Assembly (NCBI RefSeq): GCF_029835735.1
Contig: NZ_JAOEAL010000003.1
Location: forward strand, 1 to 64,000
DNA length: 64,000 nt
From: Shewanella sp. GD04112
GTDB lineage: Bacteria > Pseudomonadota > Gammaproteobacteria > Enterobacterales > Shewanellaceae
Reading direction: 5' to 3'
Part shown: positions 41,583 through 50,403 of the stretch, piece by piece
How the letters are laid out: each line of letters opens with the position of its first letter
Numbering within the stretch: position 1 is the first letter of the stretch
Position numbers and translations under genes: made by a program
The notes under the pieces: model-generated
What the model saw: only the letters and a program-made list of their open reading frames with translations
Told to the model about the DNA's origin: nothing
Databases searched by the model: none

Positions 41583-42609
41583 TTAGTAAACCGCCTTCTC
41601 CATTATTATTGCCAGTACCTACATAGAAAATCTGTTCTTCATCAAATGAATGTTTTCTGATTGAAAAGTGAAAATCAGCTTCAATTTCAGCAACATTAGA
41701 TAGAACCTGCTCTTTAAGATTGCGTAGAAAATTTGCTCCAACCGGGGAAGCTACAGACTTAGCATACTCAGCTAACGTCCAAGCCAGCTTTTTGCCATTC
41801 AGATATTGTGGCTCATGGGTTTTAATCCACTTCAAGAACGAGCGAAGGGCAGGGGAACGGTAATGCATAATTTTATGCTGCTCAATTCTGTAGTAGTAAC
41901 CATAGTTGAGAATGGCATCAATTAGCCTACGATCTAACACTAAAAATACGTGATTGGTTGAGCGGGAACCCTTGCCATTCTTATTTTTAGAGCTGTCATA
42001 GCAAAGCCTAAAGTCATCAACAAACTTAATAGGGTTCACATCAACGATTTGCCCGTCCTCATTAATTTCGTTTACAACTAATCGAGCCATGGACAATTGG
42101 AAGATCCGCTTTTCTATAAGATCATAATTAACACGATCTGGCTTTACAGATAACCACCCGGCCAACTCATATAGCCCAATAGAAAACACCGTGGCATCAG
42201 GATCTAATACTGAATCAAACTCAAGGCCACTACCAACAACTTGGAGTTCCGGCAGAGCCTTGAAAATGGCTTTCCAAGTTAGGCGTTCACCCGCAGCGTA
42301 AGATTCATCATCCAGCTTAATCGTTTTTGCGTAAGCGATAATGGTTTCTAATAAGTCTTTATGAGATTGCAGTAAGAAATCGCCATGTAGGTCTACACGA
42401 AAGTTCTTACTAAAGAGAGGAAACTCTACGGACGACAGGGGTTTATTTAAGTCTGACTCTAAACGGCCAGCCATTCGCTCTAGCATCCAAGGCGTATAAG
42501 TTGGTGATGGGTGAAAGATAGTTGCCCTAGAAAATAAATGTGACGAAATGTGCCTGTTAGGACGTTTTTCCTCGTCAGTTACCAACAGACCAAATTGATT
42601 CTCGGCCAC
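41569..42609 (-). CDS. Iteron-binding replication initiator
   Basis: I start at GTG 42609, which has AGGGAG seven bases upstream, giving 346 residues. The frame stays open 22 codons further, but that part overlaps an iteron (42649-42664) and codes for an unlikely leader. The product has a winged-helix-like organisation (LLETIIAYAKTIKLDDES, FSIGLYELAGWLSVKPDRVNYDLIEKRIFQLSMARL) reminiscent of RepC/TrfA-type initiators. I do not recognise a close relative. Location between the helicase and about 20 iterons makes the initiator call strong. The iteron at its start suggests autorepression. Confidence 0.75.
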   Translation of the reverse strand: MAENQFGLLVTDEEKRPNRHISSHLFSRATIFHPSPTYTPWMLERMAGRLESDLNKPLSSVEFPLFSKNFRVDLHGDFLLQSHKDLLETIIAYAKTIKLDDESYAAGERLTWKAIFKALPELQVVGSGLEFDSVLDPDATVFSIGLYELAGWLSVKPDRVNYDLIEKRIFQLSMARLVVNEINEDGQIVDVNPIKFVDDFRLCYDSSKNKNGKGSRSTNHVFLVLDRRLIDAILNYGYYYRIEQHKIMHYRSPALRSFLKWIKTHEPQYLNGKKLAWTLAEYAKSVASPVGANFLRNLKEQVLSNVAEIEADFHFSIRKHSFDEEQIFYVGTGNNNGEGGLLNAKP

Positions 42610-42648
42610 GCCAATTCTCCCTAATTTTTTTCTTATCAGCCCAACATA

Positions 42649-43320
42649 ACAGAGACTGGAATAGATACAACCCAATTTTACAGGTATTGGTATATTTTTA
42701 CAGATACTGGGATAGTAAGTCTACACATACTGGTATAAAGATCACAGATACTGGGATAGTGTTCGCCAGTCTCTGTGACCATTGAAAAGTAAATTGCGTA
42801 AGCTCACCCATTTAGACTGGAATACATCAACTGGTATACCAACCACAGAGACTGGTATATATCTGCACACTAACTGGGATAGCTTTCACACTAACTGGTA
42901 TATTGTTACAGATACTGGGATATTTTACTTTTTGACGATTTCTACCCCATAAAGTGCAGGTTAATTTCATTACTATGCAGGGAAATTGCGATGATTACAG
43001 ATACTGGGATAAATAATACAGACAGTGGGATAGTTAACACAGATACTGGGATATTTTTTAAAGGTGATTTGAATCCCTTTAAGGTAGAAAATTGAGACTG
43101 AAGCCCAACTAATGAAAGTGGATCATTTACACCGATTTATAGGTGTGCATAAGAATCAGAATAGCTTCAAACCCTTACAGAGACTGGGATACAAAAAATA
43201 ATCAATTACAGCTACTGGGATAATGGGACTTTAGAAACTGGTATATCAGACGATAGAGACTGGTATATATTTTTCAGAAACTGGTATAGTTTTCACAGGA
43301 ATTGGGATAGTTTTTAATGG
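42649..43320 (+). repeat. Iteron cluster 2, probable oriV
   Basis: About 20 copies of a 16-mer with consensus ACAGATACTGGKATAK lie here, most on the plus strand. Typical ones begin near 42697, 42745, 42892, 42996, 43019, 43038 and 43200; several have CACTAACT or AGAGACT in place of AGATACT. One copy (42649-42664) precedes the initiator start. A 90-bp gap at about 43055-43170 has none. The array sits just upstream of the initiator gene, the layout of an iteron-controlled origin. Confidence 0.88.
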
Positions 43321-43331
43321 CTTCCTAGTAT

Positions 43332-43357
43332 CTTTAAGTATCTTTAGATACTTAAAG
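43332..43357. repeat. 26-bp inverted repeat next to the origin
   Basis: CTTTAAGTATC and GATACTTAAAG form an 11-bp stem with loop TTTA. It is AT rich and borders the last iteron, so it may help strand opening or end transcription. Confidence 0.55.
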
Positions 43358-43405
43358 TTAAAGCATTCTCTTTCGCTTAGGCTCAGTCGAAGGAACAGGG
43401 AATCT

Positions 43406-43432
43406 CAAACAACCCCTAGGGGGTTTGTTTTC
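43406..43432. terminator. Strong terminator-like hairpin
   Basis: AAACAACCCC and GGGGTTTGTTT pair around TAG and are followed by TTTGTTTT. It separates the origin from the small membrane gene and the pilus operon. Confidence 0.7.
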
Positions 43433-43530
43433 GATACCCGTTCATATATTAAAAAGCTTCATTTTCTGCACTATAAACCTACCATTAGATCGCAAAGCAA
43501 CTTTTTAGTTCATTGGTTTGATCTAAAGGA
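43433..43530. other. Short AT-rich gap
   Basis: I see no gene or clear repeat between the origin-side terminator and the small membrane gene. Confidence 0.4.
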
Positions 43531-43689
43531 TCATGCTTGATCAATACCTTTTAAAAAGGCTTTTTTCATTGCTTTAGAGTAGTAGCCAAAGAAAATCTCT
43601 AATAAGCAAGATACTACGATCATACCTGCTGCAATTTTCCATACGCCTAGTTGCTCAATTTGTTTAATTACTAAACCTGCTAGTTCCAT
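43531..43689 (-). CDS. 52-residue membrane protein
   Basis: On the minus strand GAGGTGG lies three to four bases before the ATG at 43689, a strong ribosome site. The product (MELAGLVIKQIEQLGVWKIAAGMIVVSCLLEIFFGYYSKAMKKAFL...) has one transmembrane helix and a basic C-terminal end facing the cytoplasm. It is divergent to the pilus operon and heads toward the origin. No family is recognised; small single-span proteins here could act in entry exclusion or pilus assembly. Confidence 0.7.
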   Translation of the reverse strand: MELAGLVIKQIEQLGVWKIAAGMIVVSCLLEIFFGYYSKAMKKAFLKGIDQA

Positions 43690-43761
43690 ATACCACCTCA
43701 ATCGAAAATTTTATTAAATACATTTTACCAGGATGCCAATTTACTGAAAGAACTCTATAAA

Positions 43762-43776
43762 TTTGCAGTCTGCAAA
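43762..43776. promoter_or_regulatory. TTTGCA-type operator, site 7
   Basis: TTTGCAGTCTGCAAA, with perfect 6-bp arms, lies 100 bp upstream of pilL, between divergent genes. Confidence 0.55.
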
Positions 43777-43877
43777 TTAAAAAACTCTGTCAGCTAACCA
43801 AAATCAACCCACACCTTTCGAGCACATTTTTCTCTTGTCGTTACCATCACGATACTCATTAGACTTGGAACGATTCA

Positions 43878-45170
43878 ATGAAACTCAAATTATTAGCAGC
43901 CAGTGTATTGTTTGGCTTGGCTGGTTGCTCAATGAATACCGGGATAACTGGTAAGACTGATATTTTTCATGCAGATGCAGGTGCATCGCTAAGATCGACC
44001 ACTGAGGCATTAGCAGCAAAGTACAATCTAAAATCAATTCAGTGGCACAAAGATATTACCCCTACAACTCCACCATTAACCTTACCAGTGAACATTAATG
44101 TTTCTGAATTGACTGCAGAATCAGCCTTTGATGCATTGTATGAAAATACGCCGTTTTTGACTTATGTGCTCAAAGGAAAAAATCAGCTTTTAATCACTCC
44201 CTATAAATTGTCCGTTCCTTCATCAGAGCAATTTGTTTCTGTTAAAAGCCGTGAAGCCGAAGCAGCCAAAGACTTGCAGTTGAGTGCATTTACTGAGGGC
44301 AGAACCATAAATCCTGTATCTACCAATATTGGATTAGGTGAAGCCTCTATTGCACCTACTCAAATTATGACTGATGAAGAAATGATCTTGGCTCGGTACA
44401 CCGAAGGTAATTCCTACCAAGCGGAAAATAACCAAGTCCAATCTATACCAACTGAGCCAATCATTCGGCAACAAACCGAGAGTCCTGTTAATAACTTTAA
44501 AGGTGAAGCTGGAATTTTAAGGGGTTCTGATTATTCAATTTCCAAGACTGAACCAACAGTAAATCAACAAGTAGATAAGCCTATGCAAGAGGAAATTAAA
44601 GAGTCTAAACGCTTGAATAATACAGTTTCTACTTCTCCAAGTGAAACGTATGCAGCGACGATTAGACGCTACATGCGCCAACAAGGTCTGCAAGTTATGT
44701 GGGAAGTTGATAACCAGGTCGCTGGTATTTTCAGAAGCAACCCAAAACAAGCAACAGCACTTAATGCTAACTCTGTAAAAGAGTTTGCTACAGGGGTTGC
44801 CGATTTAGTCAATGCCACAAATGAAGATGGCAAACGCACTTATGCATATATCAATGAAGGTCAAGGCTATGTTGTATTTCATCAATTCCTAGGTGGGGCT
44901 AGTGACGTTCATGTATTCAACATGAAAAAAGGTTTGCTTTCACAAAACTTATCGGAATTGGCCGGGGAGTTTGGTTGGTCTTTCAACGCTGAAAGCGGCT
45001 GGCTTGCTGACGACGATTGTATGATATCGGTTGATTACCCAATCGTGACAAGCAACAACATTGTTAATTCGGTTCTTAAAGCAACTGAAAAATGCGTAAG
45101 CGTACAACCCCGCTTTTTAGAGACTAAGCAAGAAGTCTATATCGTGTCTGCTTCGGAAGGTCTGAATTAA
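43878..45170 (+). CDS. pilL: PilL-like lipoprotein with TcpQ domain
   Basis: The 430-residue product has a signal peptide with lipobox GLAGCS. Its N-terminal part resembles the STN-like domain of pilus secretin partners (TLPVNINVSELTAESAFDALYENTPFLTYVL). A long low-complexity linker follows. The C-terminal TcpQ-type domain (about 345-425) reads KKGLLSQNLSELAGEFGWSFNAESG...VSVDYPIVTSNNIV. PilL in IncI1 and TcpQ in the toxin-coregulated pilus help place the secretin in the outer membrane. It opens the pilus operon and its TAA overlaps the pilN ATG. Confidence 0.82.
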   Translation: MKLKLLAASVLFGLAGCSMNTGITGKTDIFHADAGASLRSTTEALAAKYNLKSIQWHKDITPTTPPLTLPVNINVSELTAESAFDALYENTPFLTYVLKGKNQLLITPYKLSVPSSEQFVSVKSREAEAAKDLQLSAFTEGRTINPVSTNIGLGEASIAPTQIMTDEEMILARYTEGNSYQAENNQVQSIPTEPIIRQQTESPVNNFKGEAGILRGSDYSISKTEPTVNQQVDKPMQEEIKESKRLNNTVSTSPSETYAATIRRYMRQQGLQVMWEVDNQVAGIFRSNPKQATALNANSVKEFATGVADLVNATNEDGKRTYAYINEGQGYVVFHQFLGGASDVHVFNMKKGLLSQNLSELAGEFGWSFNAESGWLADDDCMISVDYPIVTSNNIVNSVLKATEKCVSVQPRFLETKQEVYIVSASEGLN

Positions 45171-46648
45171 TGATTAAACGTACAAAACTAGCCGTCTGTA
45201 TTGCAACAGCTTCTTTGATCACCGGCTGTGGTTCAACGGATTTTCTAGATCAAAAAAATGCTGCTTTGGATACTAAGAGCCAGCTTGAGGACATTCGGGC
45301 AAACCAAAGTAATTTATTCGTTACTGCGCCGCCTACGAACTTTGCAAAGGTAAAGATTAAGAAGGCTGTGAGTTGGACTGACTCTGTGCCTGTAAGCATG
45401 AATACTATTGATGTTCCCTTGTCCGTGGTAATGCAAGACATTAATCGCCGTTTAAAGACAGTCGTTTATTGGGGTCGTGATACTAACTCGGGTGTAAAGG
45501 TAAGGGTGAATGTTAATGGCACTCTGAGCGATTTAATTGCATCAATTGAAAATCAGACCGAATACAAGCTGGACACTTCTGTCGAGAACACTATTTCAGT
45601 TCTTGCTTGGGAAACCAAAACATTATCTTTGTTTAATTTAGTTGGTCAGCATGACTTTTTAATTGGTAAGAACACAGCCACGGATATTACCGAGGGTCAG
45701 GATACAAGCGCAGAAAGCTCAAGCGGCGCATTGTTTAACGCTGACCAAGATCAGTTTGCAAACATCAAAGCCACAGTATCTAGCGAAATCAAAGATGCCG
45801 TAAAAGTCATAGAATCCATGATGGGTGAGAAAAATGTCAACGGTCAGGTTCATCCAAATATCGCAAGTGGGACTCTGACTGTTACGACTAAACCGAGGAT
45901 CATGCGTGACGTCGAAAATTACGTAAAGCAGCTAAACGCGATGTTTGGCCAAATGGTTCGCATTGATGTTCAGATCATCACATTCCAATCGAACCTTGAT
46001 AACAGTTTTGGCGTTGATTGGAACATGGTGCGAGAAACCACTAAAGGTACTCTGAATTTCACTATCCCAAGTAGCGGCGAAACGAGCGGCTTGACCTTTG
46101 CATCGACAGATAAGTTATTTAATGGCTCAACCGCTTTAGTCAACGCTCTTAAGACACAAGGCAACGTATCACTCGTAACAACCCCGTCTATGCTGGCAAT
46201 TAATAACCGTGTTGGTGAGATTGAGAGCCTGCGTAAAGAGGCTTACGTCAAAGATATTACGATGCGCGAAGCTACAAACGAGGACAGTAGCACTTATTCA
46301 GAAGTTAATCAGGGCGTTGTAAGCGAAGGTTTCTCAATGAGGGCTCTGGTCAAAATTGATGGTGATGAAGTGCTAATGCAAATGTCAGCCACTATTTCTC
46401 GCCTGGGTAATTTTGGCACTGTAGAAATGCCGACTATCACCCTTAAAACACCGAATATGTCTGAGGACAGATTCAACCAACCATTGAAAATTCAGAATGG
46501 CCGGACAGTAATTTTAAGTGGGTACACCCAATCCGCTGTAACTTCTGAGCAATCAGAATCATTCAGAAACCCATTGCTAGGTGGCAATAGTGGTAAAGAA
46601 CGCAAGAGCCATACCCTTGTTTTGGTTACACCACGGATTATTAGATAG
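45170..46648 (+). CDS. pilN: PilN type IVb pilus secretin
   Basis: The 492-residue product has a lipobox (LITGCGS) and the secretin layout: N-domains (about 60-260, including VDVPLSVVMQDINRRLKTVVYWGRD-like repeats) and the C-terminal secretin beta-barrel (VRIDVQIITFQSNLDNSFGVDWN... to RKSHTLVLVTPRIIR). PilN multimers form the outer-membrane pore for the pilus. The start codon overlaps the pilL stop (TAATG), a sign of coupling. Confidence 0.9.
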   Translation: MIKRTKLAVCIATASLITGCGSTDFLDQKNAALDTKSQLEDIRANQSNLFVTAPPTNFAKVKIKKAVSWTDSVPVSMNTIDVPLSVVMQDINRRLKTVVYWGRDTNSGVKVRVNVNGTLSDLIASIENQTEYKLDTSVENTISVLAWETKTLSLFNLVGQHDFLIGKNTATDITEGQDTSAESSSGALFNADQDQFANIKATVSSEIKDAVKVIESMMGEKNVNGQVHPNIASGTLTVTTKPRIMRDVENYVKQLNAMFGQMVRIDVQIITFQSNLDNSFGVDWNMVRETTKGTLNFTIPSSGETSGLTFASTDKLFNGSTALVNALKTQGNVSLVTTPSMLAINNRVGEIESLRKEAYVKDITMREATNEDSSTYSEVNQGVVSEGFSMRALVKIDGDEVLMQMSATISRLGNFGTVEMPTITLKTPNMSEDRFNQPLKIQNGRTVILSGYTQSAVTSEQSESFRNPLLGGNSGKERKSHTLVLVTPRIIR

Positions 46649-46656
46649 GAATCACA

Positions 46657-47877
46657 ATGGCCAGATTTGTTATTCCATCAAAACCAGAGATCCGTAAACG
46701 TAAGGTTATCCGCTCTTACTTAAAAAATCAGAGCGGTGGTTACATGGCTTCATTATGCCCCGACCTCAAAGATGATCAGGTTCAGTTAATCGTTAGAAAG
46801 TCTGAAAGATCTCTTGAATGCGACGCTCTTGCTTACCAGTACGGGAAGCGGCACAGAAACTTTGTTGCTATAGGTCGAGCTAGCAATGACGACGATCCGC
46901 TTAAATCAACTTTGACTTTCATTTTTGTTAAGGATTTCAGCATAACAGCCACTTACGAAGCAAAAATGCAGGACGCATTTATATCCGTATTCAAGAAGGC
47001 TGTTACTTCGCACGATAGCAGAATCGTAGCCACGGAAGGTATTGACCTAGGGTTAATTTGCTCATTAGCGAAAGCGGAGCAAGCTAAATTGCATATTGGG
47101 CATGAGCAGGTTGAACCAAGCATTTTGGAGCTGTTTACTTATTCAACAGTTTCAGAATTGCTTGCGTCAAACGGGCGAACATTTTCTGAATCTATGCTCA
47201 ACCTGACTTATGCCGGGCTGTTTGGTCTTACTGCATTTGGTGCCTATAAATTTTACCAATCTATGCAGGTTGAACAAGTTGAGTATAAGACAAGTGATGA
47301 ATGGAAGTCCTACCGGGATGCCTTGACGGGTCGCCACGTTGTCGAGGATTTAAACAATGCTATTAGCACTTTTGCGACTTTTGAAGGACTGAAAAGTTGG
47401 TCAGTTGAGAAGTACCGAAGCAACGAAGTGAATTTCTCTATCGAATTGGCCAAACAAAGCGATGTTGCTACTTACACAGATTTAATTTTGTGGAGCAGAC
47501 AAAGGGAACTTAAAGAGGTCGCCATTAGCGGTGATGGACTAGCTACTTTTGAGTCGGCGCTTCCTGAATCTAAAAGCGGTGATTATTTCAAGGCGTTTAA
47601 AAAATATCAGATTGATACGGTACTGAACATTGCTCAGCTCAACGACCTATTAGCTATTCATGGCCAACAAGCGGTTGAGATTTCTTCGATTGAGCCAGTG
47701 GACAAGTACAAGGCGGTGAGCCTGACATTAAACCTTGAAAACCTGACTGTCATGCAAATCAGCGATATTTATGCTGTCTTTGCAAATATCCCCTTAATTT
47801 CAATCGACTTGTCAATTGATAAGGTCGATCAAACCACATTCAAAATAACTCATAAAATGAGATTGGTAGGTATTTAA
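46657..47877 (+). CDS. pilO: PilO-like pilus assembly protein
   Basis: The 406-residue product has an N-terminal cytoplasmic actin-like or unstructured part (to about 180), one transmembrane segment (SMLNLTYAGLFGLTAFGAYKFY), and a periplasmic domain. This is the layout of PilO2/PilO in IncI1-type pili, where it links the inner-membrane platform to the secretin. Place between pilN and pilP supports the call; sequence similarity alone is weak to the eye. Confidence 0.78.
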   Translation: MARFVIPSKPEIRKRKVIRSYLKNQSGGYMASLCPDLKDDQVQLIVRKSERSLECDALAYQYGKRHRNFVAIGRASNDDDPLKSTLTFIFVKDFSITATYEAKMQDAFISVFKKAVTSHDSRIVATEGIDLGLICSLAKAEQAKLHIGHEQVEPSILELFTYSTVSELLASNGRTFSESMLNLTYAGLFGLTAFGAYKFYQSMQVEQVEYKTSDEWKSYRDALTGRHVVEDLNNAISTFATFEGLKSWSVEKYRSNEVNFSIELAKQSDVATYTDLILWSRQRELKEVAISGDGLATFESALPESKSGDYFKAFKKYQIDTVLNIAQLNDLLAIHGQQAVEISSIEPVDKYKAVSLTLNLENLTVMQISDIYAVFANIPLISIDLSIDKVDQTTFKITHKMRLVGI

Positions 47878-47878
47878 C

Positions 47879-48580
47879 GTGAACACTAAAGACGTAGTAG
47901 TTGATAAAAAATCAACTGAGGTAAGCCCAGTTGCAGCAGTGGGCATTATCGGTGTAGCGATTGCGATTGGTGCATATTTTTTAATGGACTCTAGCTCAGC
48001 AAAACCCAGTGGTGAAAATGTAAAACAGATCATTACTCAGGTTAATGCTCCTGAAATAGAAGGGGCTCCTACGCTCTTGCCTTTAAAAGTTCAAGATATG
48101 GCGATGTTTAATAATGATTTAATCAAGAAACGATTAAGCACGTTATTGAAAGAGGAAGAAGCGAAAGAAACACAGGCCCAAGTCCAGATTGCAAAAAACA
48201 AATCCGAATTAGCTGATATTTCTCCTGATGGAGCCCAAACAGCTAATGCTTTTGGGCATTCAAATAAAAATATGCCTGCTTACGTAATGCCTGAACAAGT
48301 AGCTTTGACAATGCCAGTTAATGTACCAGCTGAATTGACAGCTGCGACGAAAGAGCAACTAACAGTTGAAGCGAAATCCTCAATTCAGCTTTTATCAATT
48401 GCGACTATTCATGGAAGCCTCGAAGCCACCATCTTAGTGAATGATGAAGTTAGCACCATTAATGAATTTGGCGTAACTAGCGGCAAGGCCATTAAAAATC
48501 TGATTGTTAAGAGCTTAAGCGATTCTCAAGTGTGCATTGCTATCAACAAGAAAGAGTATTGCTTAGGGCTGGACAAGTAA
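47879..48580 (+). CDS. pilP: PilP-like pilus biogenesis protein
   Basis: The start is GTG at 47879, one base after the pilO stop. The 233-residue product has a transmembrane segment near the N-terminus (VAAVGIIGVAIAIGAYFLM), a linker, and a C-terminal beta domain (IQLLSIATIHGSLEATILVNDEVSTINEFGVTSGKAIKNLIVKS) typical of PilP/GspC-type proteins that contact the secretin. Its TAA overlaps the ATG of the ATPase gene. Confidence 0.78.
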   Translation: MNTKDVVVDKKSTEVSPVAAVGIIGVAIAIGAYFLMDSSSAKPSGENVKQIITQVNAPEIEGAPTLLPLKVQDMAMFNNDLIKKRLSTLLKEEEAKETQAQVQIAKNKSELADISPDGAQTANAFGHSNKNMPAYVMPEQVALTMPVNVPAELTAATKEQLTVEAKSSIQLLSIATIHGSLEATILVNDEVSTINEFGVTSGKAIKNLIVKSLSDSQVCIAINKKEYCLGLDK

Positions 48581-50403
48581 TGAAAGAGCCTTTGACACCT
48601 ACCGAATTGCAGCACATTGACGTTAATCTCGTTGATGAAGCCGAAATTCAGTTGCTACCGGATGATGTTCAACTGAGTGATTGTGAAACTGCGAAAAGTC
48701 GAAACTACCTCGATGACGGATTAAAAATTCCGATAGCAACGGACTTTGTAGACGGCGGCTACTCGATTTTTAAGAACGAAGAAATCTTGAATAAATGCAA
48801 GGAAAATGGCATTTGTTTCGTGACTGAGGACTTCTGCATTTTTACTTCATCTTTCAATCATCCATTTATAGATGAATTGACAGCTGAATTAGAATCTTTC
48901 GGCGGCGACAACCGCTTTGTAAGCATCCGACTGGCCGAACAGAGGGCTATTGATAAGATTTTGATGATCCCCAATAACGCATTGTTGATCACATTCAAAA
49001 TCGACTCAGGTGATGCAATTGATGAAAACTTAGGTCGCGAAAACTTAGACGAACTTCTCAAGGAAGCGCGGGACAGGAAGATTGCCGATATTCATATCTT
49101 TGTTCGCACCAGGGAGGAAGGGGCAAAGGATGAAGGTACAGTCGTCAAAGGCCGTATTGCTGGCAAGTTAGAACGTATCTACACAGCAACCCGCAGTGAT
49201 GAATACGGAATGCTGATCGGCGGCTACGTTTTTGGCTCTATCGCTTCCGAAGGTGCCAAGGGTATGTTCTACCCAAACGAAGCTGACGAATCGAGTTTTA
49301 CTTGGCGCATTGCTGGCCGAGATTTACGCTATCGCGCTTCAACTATGCCAATAAAAGGCGGCTGTAAAATCGTTATTCGAGCACTAGATCCATTTAGTGA
49401 CAAGATTCCACTACCTAAGGAATTAGGTTTTTTACCAGCTCAAACCAAAATGCTGCACAACATCATTGGCTTGCCATACGGCGGCTTGTTAATCACTGGC
49501 CAAACTGGTTCAGGTAAAACGACAACACTCATGTCAATGATCAACTTGGTTCCAGAGTCTCGTAGCGTTCATACTTTGGAAGATCCGGTTGAGTGGTCAA
49601 ATAACAAGATTGCTCAAACCGAAATTAACTTGAGCGGTGAAGAAGATCAGTATGGCGTGACCATCGGATCATTCGCTTACTACGGTAAACGACTACTGCG
49701 CCAAGACCCCGACATTGTGATGTTCGGTGAACTCCGCGATAAACCCACAGCCGATGTTTTTTATCGCCTTGCTTCAACAGGTCACTTAGCGTTGGGCACG
49801 ATGCATACCAGTTCAGCGCAAGGTGTTATCAGCGCAATGATTGAATACTTCGGAATGCATCCAGCCCAAGTAGCTGACGGTGACGCCTTCACCTGCTTTA
49901 TGCATCAAAAGCTCGCTAATAAGCTATGCACTTGCGCTCGCAAGCATGATGTTCACAAACACGAAACTGAAAAGCTACTGGTGAAGGCCAAAGCATTTAG
50001 ACGTTTTGATGACGAATTGCATTACACAAAAATGATGGATGAAATTGCACTTGCTGAGCGTTTAATCGACGGTTACGAAGATTTGCTGTACCGCAATGAA
50101 AATGGCTGCGCTATCTGCAAATATCGTGGCTTTGATGGGTTAACGGTATTGGCTGAATTCCTCATGCTCGATGACTCCATTCGAGAGTTAATTCAGGCTA
50201 GGGATATGGTTGGCATTAGTCGATATTTGGAGAAGTCCAAATACCCAACTGTTCGTGATCACGCACTTTATTCGGTGAAGAATCGAATTATTGATATTCA
50301 CGAAGCCTGCGACAAAGTGGCGAATATGGATAGTTCAAACGCTAAGAGCTTTGACTACAGCACTTTGAACCAAGAGCTACTTAGCGCAGGAGCGGCAGTA
50401 TGA
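48580..50403 (+). CDS. pilQ: PilQ type IVb pilus assembly ATPase (GspE family)
   Basis: From ATG 48580, overlapping the pilP stop, the product is 607 residues. It has an N-terminal domain, Walker A LLITGQTGSGKTTTLMSM near 305-320, the Asp box HTLEDPVEWSNNKIAQTEI, Walker B LRQDPDIVMFGELRD, the His box LALGTMHTSSAQG, and a zinc-binding pair of cysteine motifs (CTCARKH...CAICKY). It powers pilin addition and perhaps retraction. Its stop overlaps the start of the next gene. Confidence 0.92.
   Translation: MKEPLTPTELQHIDVNLVDEAEIQLLPDDVQLSDCETAKSRNYLDDGLKIPIATDFVDGGYSIFKNEEILNKCKENGICFVTEDFCIFTSSFNHPFIDELTAELESFGGDNRFVSIRLAEQRAIDKILMIPNNALLITFKIDSGDAIDENLGRENLDELLKEARDRKIADIHIFVRTREEGAKDEGTVVKGRIAGKLERIYTATRSDEYGMLIGGYVFGSIASEGAKGMFYPNEADESSFTWRIAGRDLRYRASTMPIKGGCKIVIRALDPFSDKIPLPKELGFLPAQTKMLHNIIGLPYGGLLITGQTGSGKTTTLMSMINLVPESRSVHTLEDPVEWSNNKIAQTEINLSGEEDQYGVTIGSFAYYGKRLLRQDPDIVMFGELRDKPTADVFYRLASTGHLALGTMHTSSAQGVISAMIEYFGMHPAQVADGDAFTCFMHQKLANKLCTCARKHDVHKHETEKLLVKAKAFRRFDDELHYTKMMDEIALAERLIDGYEDLLYRNENGCAICKYRGFDGLTVLAEFLMLDDSIRELIQARDMVGISRYLEKSKYPTVRDHALYSVKNRIIDIHEACDKVANMDSSNAKSFDYSTLNQELLSAGAAV

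Noticed and set aside
33714..43320. ACTGGKATA repeats as CRISPR-like or transposon repeats
   Set aside because: They are short (16 bp), phased near 20 bp in places, degenerate, and sit beside an initiator gene, which fits iterons.
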